A DNA stretch of 64,000 nucleotides from Saccharicrinis sp963675435 (GCA_963675435.1 OY776216.1:4402001-4466000), one strand, 5' to 3'; shown: positions 52,909 through 62,586, counted from the first letter of the stretch. Numbers and translations: made by a program. The notes: generated by a model from the sequence alone, not told the origin.

Positions 52909-54921
52909 CTAGATCTCTTTCATTTTTTCCTTCACTTCTTCTATTGAATATACAGGCAAATGGCAACAATTATTCTTACATAAATGAAAAACCAGTTCCT
53001 CACTAGCCTTATTCTTGGAAAGTGGTATATGATGATCACCTGAAGCTAACAAAACATAAGGATTATATTCTGACATCAACTCTTTATGCGCTTGCAATTG
53101 TCCCTTACCTGAAAGTACAAGTTCATGATTCTCATAAATGAAAAACAACTTTAAACGTTGCCAGTTTGAGTAATATTTTCCATGCTGGTCAATTCTACCA
53201 CTTAAATTCTTCAGCATCTGCAATGATGTTGAATAGGCTTCTTTATTTAAGTAATACTTACTTAATCTATATAAATTCATGGCCATCACAGAATTTGATG
53301 CTGGAATTACATTATCTGCGGTGTCACTTTTTCTAACTAACAGCGGATCGTCTTTAACCGAAGTATAATAAAACAACTGGTTATCATCATTAAAAAAGTG
53401 TGCTAAAGAGTATTCACATAAATCATTAGCTAAAATCAACCATTGCTCATCAAAACTAGCCATATACAATTCTATCCATGCATCTATTAATAAGGCATAA
53501 TCATCTAAAAAAGCATTAATTGAACCTTTTTTTCCCTTTAAAATACGCCACAACCCCCCATCTGCCTGAAAAGCTTTGCGTTTAATAAACTCAGAAGTTT
53601 TTATGGCATCATTAAGATAATCTTTATTTCCGGTAGCTTTATAAGCCACCACCAAGCCTTTTATCATAATGGCATTCCACGATGTCAGTATCTTATCATC
53701 TAAAGCAGGCTTCTTTCTTAGTTGCTGCGCTTTGTAAAGCAATAATTTTGATTCCCTAATCTTACGGATTAAATCCTCTACTTCAAATCCCTTTTGCTGT
53801 GCAAATTTTTCGATGGCTGAAGTTTGAAAAATGACATTTTTACCATCTTCCCAATTACCATCTTCGGTAATGTTATACAATTCACAAAAAAGCTTACAAT
53901 TCGCTCCTAAAATCTTTTTTATCTCTGAATGTGTCCAAACATAATATTTTCCTTCTTCACCATCGCTATCTGCATCTAACGAAGAGTAAAATCCACCTTC
54001 GGGAGAGGTTAATTCTGTTTTTACAAAACTTATTGTTTCATCAACAACCCGTTTAAACAAGGGCGTACCTGTCATTTGATAAGCAATAGAATAAACTTCT
54101 ATTAATTGTCCCTGATCATACAACATCTTTTCAAAATGGGGTACCTTCCAATTGGCATCCACAGAATAACGGGCAAAACCACCTCCAAGATGATCATAGA
54201 TTCCTCCCCAGGCCATTCTTGTAAGACTCAGGTTTACATACTCCATGATTTTGCAATCGGAATTTTTCTGCAGATAAGCAAGTAAAAAATGATGTTCAAC
54301 CGGCAATGGAAATTTTGGAGCACCTTTACTTCCACCCCATTCCAGATCCAAAGTTTGTTTCCAGTTTTCAATAGTTTCATCCATCACCTCGCTGGTAAAG
54401 AGAACTGAATCTTTAACCAATCCTACAAAATCCATGCGCTCTATCCCTGCCTTTATTTGAAGCGCCAGATCACCCAAGCGTTCTTTATCGTCATCAAACA
54501 AATGTTTGATCTCCCGCAAAAGGTTCATCCATTGTCGCTTCTGAAAATAGGTTCCCGCAAAGAATGGTTGTCCGTTAGGCAGTGCAATAATATTCAGTGG
54601 CCATCCTCCTCTGCCAGTAGTTAAATGGGCTACATCCATAAAAACCTGATCTAAGTCAGGACGCTCCTCTCTATCTATTTTAATAGATACGAAATGATCA
54701 TTCATATATTCAGCAACTTCACTACTACTAAAACTTTCCTTCTCCATCACATGACACCAATGACATGCAGCGTAGCCAATTGAAATAATAAGAAGTTTAT
54801 TTTCAACCTTCGCCCTCTCCAAAGCCTCTTTTCCCCAAGGGTACCAAAAAACGGGATTTTTGGCATGCATCAATAAGTAAGGGCTTGTTTCATTAGCTAA
54901 TGCATTTATAGCTTTTATCAT
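52909..54921 (-). CDS. SSP411/YyaL-type thioredoxin-domain protein (DUF255)
   Basis: 670 residues. Starts MIKAINALANETSPYLLMHA, then VFWYPWGKEALERAKVENKL and the thioredoxin-like pair in ACHWCHVMEKESF (CxxC), a signature of the SSP411 family. A long alpha/alpha six-hairpin-like domain follows with HFEKMLYDQGQLIEVYSIAY and GGFYSSLDADSDGEEGKYYV. The role is unknown; members look like thiol-active glycosidase-fold proteins. An N-terminal signal is absent, so cytoplasmic. It is isolated, with terminators on both sides. Confidence 0.93.
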   Translation of the reverse strand: MIKAINALANETSPYLLMHAKNPVFWYPWGKEALERAKVENKLLIISIGYAACHWCHVMEKESFSSSEVAEYMNDHFVSIKIDREERPDLDQVFMDVAHLTTGRGGWPLNIIALPNGQPFFAGTYFQKRQWMNLLREIKHLFDDDKERLGDLALQIKAGIERMDFVGLVKDSVLFTSEVMDETIENWKQTLDLEWGGSKGAPKFPLPVEHHFLLAYLQKNSDCKIMEYVNLSLTRMAWGGIYDHLGGGFARYSVDANWKVPHFEKMLYDQGQLIEVYSIAYQMTGTPLFKRVVDETISFVKTELTSPEGGFYSSLDADSDGEEGKYYVWTHSEIKKILGANCKLFCELYNITEDGNWEDGKNVIFQTSAIEKFAQQKGFEVEDLIRKIRESKLLLYKAQQLRKKPALDDKILTSWNAIMIKGLVVAYKATGNKDYLNDAIKTSEFIKRKAFQADGGLWRILKGKKGSINAFLDDYALLIDAWIELYMASFDEQWLILANDLCEYSLAHFFNDDNQLFYYTSVKDDPLLVRKSDTADNVIPASNSVMAMNLYRLSKYYLNKEAYSTSLQMLKNLSGRIDQHGKYYSNWQRLKLFFIYENHELVLSGKGQLQAHKELMSEYNPYVLLASGDHHIPLSKNKASEELVFHLCKNNCCHLPVYSIEEVKEKMKEI

Positions 54922-55288
54922 AAATTATTCTTAAGTTTTCTTCAAGAGTTTATTATTCATTCTAATGTATCATGTAACTTGCCAAATTTGATCATTCACT
55001 AGTGTGAAAATGATTTTTCGTGCCGAGTTTTATCCATTAGATATATCTCAAAACACATCAAACAACCAGAAGGTTTAATTATTTAACAATAAAAAATAAT
55101 GAATTTTCTTACCTCTGAATTTCTTGGCATAAAAAACAAACAGAATTACACAAAGTGATCAGGTTAAATTTATTGATCAAATAAAACATATATGGATGAA
55201 TATTTTTATTGACAGCACAATGTGTCAAACTGAAGAAAACTTAATTGTATGAATAAATTATATCTATATTTGCCCAAAACACAAATTA
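54922..55288. other. 367-bp gap before the DUF3820 gene
   Basis: A likely promoter for the DUF3820 gene lies at 55245-55272. The rest (about 54922-55240), an AT-rich stretch between divergent genes, has no gene or repeat that I can name. Confidence 0.4.
55245..55272 (+). promoter_or_regulatory. promoter of the DUF3820 gene
   Basis: TTG at 55245-55247, 17-bp spacer, TATATTTG at 55265-55272, then the ATG 16 bp on. This is the best match to the Bacteroidota TTG/TAnnTTTG promoter in the window. Confidence 0.6.
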
Positions 55289-55495
55289 ATGAACGAAAAA
55301 CTATTACTTGACCTAGTTAGAACACGTATGCCTTATGGTAAATACAAAGGCCGTATTTTATGCGATTTACCTGAACCTTACCTGGTTTGGTATCATCAAA
55401 AAGGTTTTCCTGAAGGGAAATTAGGAATGCTACTACATACCCTTTACGAAATTAAATTAAACGGTTTAGAATATCTTTTAAAACCACTCAAATAA
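55289..55495 (+). CDS. DUF3820-family small protein
   Basis: 68 residues: MNEKLLLDLVRTRMPYGKYK, then GRILCDLPEPYLVWYHQKGF and a C-terminal helix (LLHTLYEIKLNGLEYLLKPL). The MPYGKYKGRxLxDLPExYLxW pattern is the DUF3820 signature, small proteins of unknown role; similar putative quorum-sensing-regulated or RNase-H-adjacent modules have been annotated but without evidence I can use here. Monocistronic, with its own promoter. Confidence 0.85.
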   Translation: MNEKLLLDLVRTRMPYGKYKGRILCDLPEPYLVWYHQKGFPEGKLGMLLHTLYEIKLNGLEYLLKPLK

Positions 55496-55665
55496 GAAAT
55501 TATCACTTTTATCTAACACAACACGATCTACATTACAATATTTTACCTAGTTTTAACACAAGCATTTTAATATATTAACATTACATTTTTTGCCATAAAC
55601 ATTTTTATTCAGTCAAACGATGTTAAAAAAGATGAAATTTGTCATTATTTTTCATCAGCAAAGAA

Positions 55666-55693
55666 TTGTGTTTCCTTTGATTTATTATTTTTG
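55666..55693 (+). promoter_or_regulatory. promoter of serB
   Basis: TTG (55666-55668), 17-bp spacer, then TATTTTTG (55686-55693); the serB ATG is 24 bp downstream. Spacing matches that of the DUF3820 promoter. Confidence 0.55.
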
Positions 55694-55717
55694 CTTACAG
55701 AAAACATTACAAAACAC

Positions 55718-56941
55718 ATGGCTAATAATAGAGAGATCATTCTTGTTAATATCTCCGGAGAGGATAAACCCGGATTAACTTCATCTTTAACAGAAATTTT
55801 ATCCCATTATAACGTACAAATTCTTGATATTGGTCAAGCTGTAATTCACGACGATCTTGGATTAGGAATTTTATTCGAAGTTCCTCAGGCATATGAATCA
55901 GCTCCTATTTTAAAGGACTTACTGTTTAAATCATATGAAATTGGTGTTAAAATTAAATTTACGCCTATTTCTGAGCAAAGATACGGTGAATGGGTTACTC
56001 ACCAGGGTAAAGAAAGATTCATTATTACATTACTAGCCCGAAAAATAACGGCCGAACATTTAGCTAAGGTGACACGCGTTATTTCTTCTCAGCAATTGAA
56101 TATTGACACAATCACTCGTTTATCTGGTAGAATTGACCTTAATAATGCCCCAACTCAAAATAAAGCTGTTGTTGAATTTTCGGTAAGAGGCACACCTATC
56201 GATGCTGAAATTATGAAAAGCGATTTTATGGAGCTTTCCAGTAAAATTGGTGTTGACATAGCTTTTCAGGAGGACAATATTTTCAGAAGAAACAGACGTT
56301 TGGTTTGTTTTGATATGGATTCTACTCTTATTCAAACTGAAGTAATTGACGAACTTGCAGAAAGAGCAGGGGTTGGTGCCAAAGTTAAAAAGATTACGGA
56401 AGCGGCTATGCGTGGAGAAATAGACTTTAACGAAAGCTTCATCCAAAGAGTGGGCTTATTAAAAGGTCTTAATGAAAACGTAATGAAAGAGGTTGCTGAA
56501 AATCTGCCTATTACAGAAGGTGCAGAAAGATTGATGCAGACTCTAAATAAATATGGTTATAAAACAGCCATTTTATCAGGCGGATTCAACTATTTTGGAA
56601 ATTATCTAAAAGCTCGTTTAGGGGTAGATTACGTATTTTCTAATGAATTAGAAATTAAAAAAGGTAAACTTACCGGAAAACACATTGGTGAAATTGTTGA
56701 CGGAAAAAGAAAAGCTGAATTACTTAAATTACTTGCATTTAAAGAAGATATCCATTTAGATCAGGTAATTGCAGTTGGTGATGGATCTAATGACTTACCC
56801 ATGCTTCAATTGGCAGGTTTAGGAATTGCATTCCATGCCAAACCAAAAGTAAAAGCAGGTGCGGATAATTCTATTTCAACTATAGGATTAGATGCTATCT
56901 TATATATGCTCGGATTTAGAGATAGAGAGATTGAGAGATAA
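55718..56941 (+). CDS. serB: phosphoserine phosphatase with N-terminal ACT domains
   Basis: 407 residues from the ATG at 55718 (MANNREIILVNISGEDKPGL). A TTG at 55691 would add nine residues overlapping the likely -7 box, so it is rejected. Two ACT domains span about 1-170; the HAD phosphatase domain has the motif-I Asp pair in CFDMDSTLIQTEVIDELAER, motif II ILSGGFNYF and the GDGSNDLPMLQLAGLGIAFH block. SerB makes serine from phosphoserine; ACT domains suggest serine feedback. Followed by a strong terminator. Confidence 0.94.
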   Translation: MANNREIILVNISGEDKPGLTSSLTEILSHYNVQILDIGQAVIHDDLGLGILFEVPQAYESAPILKDLLFKSYEIGVKIKFTPISEQRYGEWVTHQGKERFIITLLARKITAEHLAKVTRVISSQQLNIDTITRLSGRIDLNNAPTQNKAVVEFSVRGTPIDAEIMKSDFMELSSKIGVDIAFQEDNIFRRNRRLVCFDMDSTLIQTEVIDELAERAGVGAKVKKITEAAMRGEIDFNESFIQRVGLLKGLNENVMKEVAENLPITEGAERLMQTLNKYGYKTAILSGGFNYFGNYLKARLGVDYVFSNELEIKKGKLTGKHIGEIVDGKRKAELLKLLAFKEDIHLDQVIAVGDGSNDLPMLQLAGLGIAFHAKPKVKAGADNSISTIGLDAILYMLGFRDREIER

Positions 56942-56980
56942 AATAATGTAATTAGTATTTTTACTAACTGCAAAAAATAA

Positions 56981-57017
56981 AAAAGCTACACTTGAAATTC
57001 AGGTGTAGCTTTTATTT
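56981..57017 (+). terminator. intrinsic terminator after serB
   Basis: AAAAGCTACACTTG (56981-56994) and CAGGTGTAGCTTTT (57000-57013), 14 bp with one G-U pair, followed by ATTTT. Bidirectional: it also faces the minus-strand RlmL-type gene end at 57078. Confidence 0.85.
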
Positions 57018-57077
57018 TATATATTTTTATTATTTTCTCTACTTCTTTCAACCAAACAGCCTACTCTAGACTGATAA

Positions 57078-58229
57078 CTATCTAAACTTAATAATCTTTT
57101 TCATGGTTCCATCATAAATATTAAACTTATGATACCCACACTCTAAAGCGCCATTATAAAGTCGTAATTTTTCCAACGGTTTTAAACCTACATTTTTTAA
57201 AGCCTCTTTATTCGAAGTAATTACCCACGCATCATAACCAGTAAAGGTATGTTTAAGCTGATTTCCAATCATTCTGTAAAAATCAACAATATCCTTATCC
57301 TTCATCAAACGTTCTCCATACGGAGGATTCATGATGATCATTCCTTTAGGATAATGAGGCTCTAATTTTTCAAATGAAGACACTGAAAAATTAATATCTC
57401 TATTAAACCTGAAACCTAAAGCTGATTCGCGAGCAATATCAATTGCTTTAATAGAAGCATCACTACCAAAAATTCTTAATCTTGGATGCTCAATTTTATC
57501 TTTAGCTTCTTCTACAATTTTATTCCAAAGTTTTTCATCATAATCCTTCCATCCCATAAAACCAAAGTGTTTTTTATGAAGACCCGGAGGATAATTTCTG
57601 GCATACATTACAGCTTCCATTAAAATAGTTCCTGAACCACACATCGGATCTATCAAGGCCATTTTTTTATCCCAACCTGAAAGTAAAACCATACCGGCAG
57701 CTAAAACCTCATTGAGTGGTGCTTTGTGATTTCCAACACGATAACCTCTTTTATGCAACGAATCACCTGAGCTATCCATTGATATGGTTACATTTTCTTT
57801 GGCAATATGAATGACCAAACGAACCGAAGGATTTTCAACATCAACAGATGGACGCTTTTCAAATTTTTCTCTGAATTGATCAACAATGGCATCTTTTGTT
57901 TTCAGTGCCACATATTTTGAATGCGTAAAAACCTCTGAATAAACTACAGGATCAATAGCCAATGTATCGTTTACACCCATTAATTCCGACCAGTCATATT
58001 GTTTTACACCATCATATAACTCCTGATCGTTTTTTGCAGTAAATTTATGTATTGGATGAAGAACTCTGATTGCAGTTCGCAATAACAAGTTGGACTTATA
58101 CAAAATTTCTTTATCACCTTCAAACTCAACGGCTCTGTTAACCTCTTTAATATTCTGAGCTCCTATTCCCTTTAATTCCTCTGCCAGAACACCTTCCAGC
58201 CCATGAAAAGTTTTTGCAATCAGCTTCAA
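57078..58229 (-). CDS. THUMP-domain RNA methyltransferase, RlmL/YpsC type
   Basis: 383 residues. N-terminal THUMP region (about 1-155; FHGLEGVLAEELKGIGAQNI, FEKRPSVDVENPSVRLVIHI) and a C-terminal Rossmann methyltransferase with LIDPMCGSGTILMEAVMYAR, FGSDASIKAIDIARES and the catalytic MIIMNPPYGERLM. These are SAM-dependent N2-guanine methyltransferases of 23S rRNA (G2445-like position in E. coli RlmL); the E. coli protein has a second domain (RlmK) that is absent here. Exact target not determined. Confidence 0.92.
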   Translation of the reverse strand: MKLIAKTFHGLEGVLAEELKGIGAQNIKEVNRAVEFEGDKEILYKSNLLLRTAIRVLHPIHKFTAKNDQELYDGVKQYDWSELMGVNDTLAIDPVVYSEVFTHSKYVALKTKDAIVDQFREKFEKRPSVDVENPSVRLVIHIAKENVTISMDSSGDSLHKRGYRVGNHKAPLNEVLAAGMVLLSGWDKKMALIDPMCGSGTILMEAVMYARNYPPGLHKKHFGFMGWKDYDEKLWNKIVEEAKDKIEHPRLRIFGSDASIKAIDIARESALGFRFNRDINFSVSSFEKLEPHYPKGMIIMNPPYGERLMKDKDIVDFYRMIGNQLKHTFTGYDAWVITSNKEALKNVGLKPLEKLRLYNGALECGYHKFNIYDGTMKKIIKFR

Positions 58230-58417
58230 TGTAGTATGTCTTTAATGAATAATAATTAAGGCGTATCGTCATCGCCTTTTCGGCAGCGAATTTAGATTAA
58301 ATTGATTGTTTTTACAATAGCTTTTAACAAAGTTTGGCAAAGTTCACACACGAAAAAAATATCGTTATGCTGAAATTCCTTTTATAAAATTGAATCAACA
58401 CAACGATATTTTAATAG

Positions 58418-58471
58418 TAACCCGAGTTCGATTAAAATCTGAGCCAATAATTTTATATCGAACTCGGGTTA
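58418..58471. repeat. long inverted repeat between two minus-strand genes
   Basis: TAACCCGAGTTCGAT (58418-58432) is the exact reverse complement of ATCGAACTCGGGTTA (58457-58471), with partial pairing continuing inward to a loop near 58439-58450. The A/T context lacks a clear T-tract, so it is a hairpin or short repeat element and not a confident terminator. The ends share CCCG with the MITE-like element. Confidence 0.6.
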
Positions 58472-58517
58472 ATAACTATAATCGTAGCTTTAAATCCTAC
58501 GTTTTAACAAAACCAAT

Positions 58518-59834
58518 TTATTCCTCATTCAACTTTTCTATTCTCTTCTTAATCTTTTTAATTACAGATTCAATACTGGCTTCTGGTTCAATCACATTGT
58601 AGTCACCCCAGAACTGAGGATCTGAAAAACCTTCAATCTGATCCTGTAATACAATATTGTTTTTCAACCTTTCACTTGCTCTAAAAGCTTTTTCTGTAGC
58701 CTTACGCCAATCTGTTACTGCCATTTCCAAAGTTGAAGTATAAGTGGTGTTAAACCATTTTTTCTTCCAGTTAATTTTAAAAGTAATCTGACCTCTGGAA
58801 TAACTATACATCCATTTACCATCTTGTTTTCGGTAATTTACCAAATAACTGGCTTCTGTTGGATAAACCACAGCTCCAAATGGTTTACGTTTGATAAACA
58901 TTGCTGAAGCTTTTTGTTTATCTTCAATATTAATGCTGTAATTGGCACTGGTTACAGCCATTGACTCTGCATCAATATATAATTTACCATAAAACAGAGG
59001 TTCTTCAATATATGATTTTTGAACGAAATTGATCACATAGATAATTTTATCATTTACTTTGGTTATGGTTTCTAAATTAAAATCATAATACTCCATATCC
59101 TGAACATTAATAATAGAAAAAGGCTCTTTCATAATATCCAGCATCAAACTTGAATAGGGACCTCCTTGCAATTTAAAAGTAACCGTATCCATTTTTGAAT
59201 AATCGGCATCTTTTCTGGCTTTATAGAGCTTCATTCCATCCAACTTGTAATTTGAATAACCTTGCTTATGAACTTCAAGAACTGCTTCGGCCAACGAAAC
59301 ATAACTTCTTCTCCTTTTTATTGTTTCTCTGTAAAATGTAGTCATTCGTAATGGCTCTTGTATGTAATTTTCCTTTTTTCGGGCAATCACTTCCCGTATA
59401 ATCTGGTTCGCATCTTTAGGAAGAACATTAACCTCGGCCAACGAAACGGTTAACATATCAAGTTTAAGCTTATTTCTGTCTGATTTTAATTCTGACAATA
59501 GAAACTCTTTATTTTTATATCCAAGGTACGATACACTTACCTTGCTATTTAAAGATATATCCTTTGGTACTTTCAATAAAAAATTACCCTCTGAATTAGA
59601 TACTGTGGCAATATTAGTACCCTCTAAAGTAAGTGTTGCAAACACCAGTGCCGCTCCGGATTCTCCATCAACAACTTTTCCTCGGTATTGAACAGTATTC
59701 AATGTATCAGGTATAATATCTTCCTCAAAAACTGGATTTGCAAATATCGAAACAGGAACAATTCCAACCATAAAAATTATGGCTATTAGGATTCTAAAAA
59801 TCCGTTGCTTAGTATGATCATTTAAAGTTCTCAT
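58518..59834 (-). CDS. CarboxypepD-reg protein, paralogue of the 23824 gene
   Basis: 438 residues. Starts with a long basic n-region (MRTLNDHTKQRIFRILIAII) leading to a signal peptide, a carboxypeptidase-like regulatory domain (about 45-130; GKVVDGESGAALVFATLTLE, VSNSEGNFLLKVP) and a C-terminal domain (LRMTTFYRETIKRRRSYVSL, FYGKLYIDAESMAVTSANYS, WMYSYSRGQITFKI) that is homologous to the second half of the 23824-25359 protein. It lacks an STN domain and a TonB barrel. Periplasmic/outer membrane location is inferred. Function unknown. Confidence 0.8.
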   Translation of the reverse strand: MRTLNDHTKQRIFRILIAIIFMVGIVPVSIFANPVFEEDIIPDTLNTVQYRGKVVDGESGAALVFATLTLEGTNIATVSNSEGNFLLKVPKDISLNSKVSVSYLGYKNKEFLLSELKSDRNKLKLDMLTVSLAEVNVLPKDANQIIREVIARKKENYIQEPLRMTTFYRETIKRRRSYVSLAEAVLEVHKQGYSNYKLDGMKLYKARKDADYSKMDTVTFKLQGGPYSSLMLDIMKEPFSIINVQDMEYYDFNLETITKVNDKIIYVINFVQKSYIEEPLFYGKLYIDAESMAVTSANYSINIEDKQKASAMFIKRKPFGAVVYPTEASYLVNYRKQDGKWMYSYSRGQITFKINWKKKWFNTTYTSTLEMAVTDWRKATEKAFRASERLKNNIVLQDQIEGFSDPQFWGDYNVIEPEASIESVIKKIKKRIEKLNEE

Positions 59835-60318
59835 GACATTTTCATTTTAGGTGTTATTTTTTACCGGTATCATATTCTCTTTCTAAATTAAAGACAACGA
59901 TGAGCGTTTTTACCCCTATCCTATTTTAGTTTTTTTTGTGGTAGGCATTGCGGATTTGCAGATTTGTAGATCTGTTAACTTATATGAACTACATTTCAAT
60001 CTCCAATTAAACAACCTCCTCTCCTGTATGGTCCGACAAACACAAATCAACAACCATTGACTATTATCGGAAATCTGATAGCTAAAGACTGCTGACAGGA
60101 AACTACCAACTGAGAGCTGAAGACTGAGGACTGAGAACTGAAGAGTTGGCCTGAACATTGCAAATTATTATATGACAAACACACTAGAATAGGGTTGAAT
60201 CATTGCAAAACAAGACTTTACATATCATAAATAAGTCTTAACTATCCTACATAAATGTAGAAAAGCAATAAAAACGCCACATTTTGGTACAATTAATTAA
60301 CCTCTAAAATAAATTGTT
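59835..60318. other. 484-bp gap with a heptamer-type patch
   Basis: Contains GACTGNN-type repeats at 60084-60143 and otherwise nothing I can name. An open frame on the minus strand at 59916-60158 crosses the repeat and looks spurious. Confidence 0.4.
60084..60143 (+). repeat. heptamer-type repeat patch A (GACTGNN)
   Basis: Six or so ACTG words at 7- to 14-bp steps (AAAGACTGCTGACAGG..., GAAGACTGAGGACTGAGAAC). It is a shorter member of the arrays that follow. Confidence 0.6.
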
Positions 60319-60714
60319 ATGAAAGTTTGCTTACCAGTATTAGGAGACAGTGCATTGAAGAAGGAATTATTGGCTAACGATTTCTATAAGGCCCAATATT
60401 ATGCCATTTACGACATGCTTGATAATAGCACTACAATTTTTTCGTTGGCAGATACTGATGCTATTTACCTGTCAATGAGCGAAATTAAAAAATTAGAGAT
60501 TGGTATTATCATAACTCCAAATCTACGTCCAATGGCTGCTAAAATTCTTTTCGACAATGAAATTGAAGTATACAAAGCCAGTGCATCTTTAGTTGAGGAA
60601 AATATTTCTTTATTGAAAAGAAGTTTATTAAATGATTTTACAGAAGCAATGATTGAAAACAAAGGCGGATGTTCTTCTGATGGATGCTCATCATGTTCTT
60701 CATCATGTAATTAA
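60319..60714 (+). CDS. NifX-like protein with cysteine/serine-rich tail
   Basis: 131 residues. The body is NifX-like: MKVCLPVLGDSALKKELLAN then FYKAQYYAIYDMLDNST, LEIGIIITPNLRPMAAKILF and EVYKASASLVEENISLLKRS. The tail, GGCSSDGCSSCSSSCN, has four cysteines in ten residues, a probable cluster- or metal-binding site that the other two NifX-like proteins in this window lack. It is a single gene, 265 bp from fumarase across a convergent heptamer array. The family is clear; the tail's ligand is not. Confidence 0.85.
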   Translation: MKVCLPVLGDSALKKELLANDFYKAQYYAIYDMLDNSTTIFSLADTDAIYLSMSEIKKLEIGIIITPNLRPMAAKILFDNEIEVYKASASLVEENISLLKRSLLNDFTEAMIENKGGCSSDGCSSCSSSCN

Positions 60715-60732
60715 TATATTTATGATTTTCAG

Positions 60733-60910
60733 AAAGCAGTAGGCAGTTCTCAGTAGGCAGTAAGCAGTATCTAAAATGTACTGAAGACTGTTAACTGTTA
60801 ACTGTAGACTGTAGACTGCGAACTGAAGACTGAAGACTGCTGACTGAAGACTGAAGACTGCTGACTGTATACTGTAGACTGTGAACTAGGAACTGTGGAC
60901 TAGGAACTGT
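60733..60910. repeat. heptamer array B, orientation switch inside
   Basis: 60733-60769 reads in CAGT orientation (GCAGTAGGCAGTTCTCAGTA) and 60779-60910 in ACTG orientation (GAAGACTGAAGACTGCTGAC and so on), with about fifteen ACTG words at roughly 7-bp steps. The array fills the gap between the converging ends of the NifX-like gene (+) and fumarase (-). Confidence 0.75.
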
Positions 60911-60913
60911 GAT

Positions 60914-60946
60914 AAAAAAGCCACACCTTAAAAAAGATGCAGCTTT
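60914..60946 (-). terminator. terminator after fumarase
   Basis: AAAGCCACACCTT (60917-60929) pairs with AAGATGCAGCTTT (60934-60946) in a 13-bp stem with three wobble-type mismatches, then TTTTTT on the minus strand, 33 bp beyond the stop codon. Confidence 0.75.
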
Positions 60947-60978
60947 ATAAATATTCTAATAATAGCTATTAGCTAAAT

Positions 60979-62586
60979 TTACTTCATATCAGCAAAAAAG
61001 TCATTTCCTTTATCATCTACAATAATAAATGCAGGAAAATTCTCAACACGTATTTTACGTACAGCTTCCATACCTAACTCAGGGAAATCAACAACTTCTA
61101 CTGACTTAATATTAGTTTTTGCTAAGATTGCAGCTGGTCCACCAATTGAACCTAAATAAAAACCTCCATGCTTTTTACACGCATCAGTTACCGACTGATA
61201 TCTGTTACCTTTAGCAACCATTACCATCGAACCTCCTTTACTTTGGAAAAGATCAACATAAGGATCCATACGCCCAGCTGTTGTTGGACCAAAACTTCCT
61301 GATGGCATTCCTTCCGGAGTTTTTGCTGGTCCTGCATAATACACTGGGTGATTTTTCATATACTCAGGCATTTCCTTACCCTCATCCAATAACTTTTTGA
61401 TATTTGCATGAGCAATATCTCTGGCAACGATTAAAGTTCCGGATAAGTTTAACCTGGTTTTAATAGGATATTTAGTCAACTCTTTCAAAACATCTTCCAT
61501 TGGTTGATCTAAATCAATATCAACAGCAGGTGCTAATTCAGGAGCTCTTTCTGGAACAAATCTGGCAGGATTCTTTTCTAACTGCTCTAAGAATATTCCA
61601 TCCTCAGTAATTTTAGCTTTTACATTTCTATCCGCACTACAGCTCACACCTAATCCAACAGGGCAAGAGGCTGCGTGACGGGGTAAACGAATAACACGTA
61701 CATCATGTACAAAATATTTACCTCCAAACTGAGCACCAATCTCACTTTCCTGGCATATTTTAAGCACTTTTTCTTCCCACTCTAAATCACGGAAAGCCTG
61801 ACCACCATCATTACCTTCTGTAGGAAGATGATCCAGATATCCTGCTGAAGCTTTTTTCACTGTAGCTAAAGTTGCTTCTGCTGAAGTTCCACCAATTACT
61901 AACGCTAAGTGATATGGAGGACATGCTGATGTACCTAAATCTTTAATTTTATTTTTAACGAAGTTGGTTAAGTTTTCTTCTGTTAAAAGACTCTTAGTTT
62001 CCTGATAAAGGAAAGTCTTATTTCCAGAACCACCTCCTTTAGTTAAAAACAAGAATTCATATTTATTACCTTGCTCAGCATAAATGTCAATTTGAGCAGG
62101 AAGGTTATTTCCTGTATTTTTTTCTTCGAACATAGATTGAGCTACCACCTGAGAGTAACGCAGGTTACGTTCATTATATGTTTCGTAAACACCTTTCGAC
62201 AAATATTCTGCATCATTTGATCCAGTGTAAACATCTTCTCCTTTTTTAGCTACCACAATAGCCGTACCGGTATCCTGACAAGTTGGTAAATCACCTTCTG
62301 CAGAAACTACCTGGTTCATCAAAATAGTATGTGCTACAAACTTATCATTATCCGAAGCCTCATCATCCTTTAATATATTTGCTACTTTTTCAAGATGAGC
62401 CGGACGAAGGTAAAATGATACATCAGAAAAAGCTTCTTTTGCTAATAACTTTAATCCTTCCGGATCCACTTTAAGAATTTTTCTGCCATCTACTTCAATC
62501 GTAGAAACATAATCCTTAGTCAACAAACGGTATTCTGTAGTATCCTTTAAGATAGGAAATGGTTTTTGATACTTAAAATCAGACAT
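60979..62586 (-). CDS. class I (iron-sulfur) fumarate hydratase
   Basis: 535 residues, single polypeptide. The N-terminal and C-terminal parts are both present; cluster-ligand cysteines are in LPTCQDTGTAIVV, GTSACPPYHLALVIGG and AASCPVGLGVSCSADRN, with the terminal beta-like domain TAGRMDPYVDLFQSKGG and GFYLGSIGGPAAILAKTNIK. It interconverts fumarate and malate using a 4Fe-4S cluster that oxygen readily damages, in keeping with anaerobic life. Upstream is a divergent heptamer array. Assigning fumA/fumB symbol is not warranted. Confidence 0.95.
   Translation of the reverse strand: MSDFKYQKPFPILKDTTEYRLLTKDYVSTIEVDGRKILKVDPEGLKLLAKEAFSDVSFYLRPAHLEKVANILKDDEASDNDKFVAHTILMNQVVSAEGDLPTCQDTGTAIVVAKKGEDVYTGSNDAEYLSKGVYETYNERNLRYSQVVAQSMFEEKNTGNNLPAQIDIYAEQGNKYEFLFLTKGGGSGNKTFLYQETKSLLTEENLTNFVKNKIKDLGTSACPPYHLALVIGGTSAEATLATVKKASAGYLDHLPTEGNDGGQAFRDLEWEEKVLKICQESEIGAQFGGKYFVHDVRVIRLPRHAASCPVGLGVSCSADRNVKAKITEDGIFLEQLEKNPARFVPERAPELAPAVDIDLDQPMEDVLKELTKYPIKTRLNLSGTLIVARDIAHANIKKLLDEGKEMPEYMKNHPVYYAGPAKTPEGMPSGSFGPTTAGRMDPYVDLFQSKGGSMVMVAKGNRYQSVTDACKKHGGFYLGSIGGPAAILAKTNIKSVEVVDFPELGMEAVRKIRVENFPAFIIVDDKGNDFFADMK

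Noticed and set aside
58390..58602. Plus-strand 70-residue frame
   Set aside because: It translates across the inverted repeat and into the end of the CarboxypepD-type gene; nothing suggests coding.
59916..60158. Minus-strand frame across repeat patch A
   Set aside because: Low-complexity translation (SVLSLQLSVGS) generated by the heptamer repeats.
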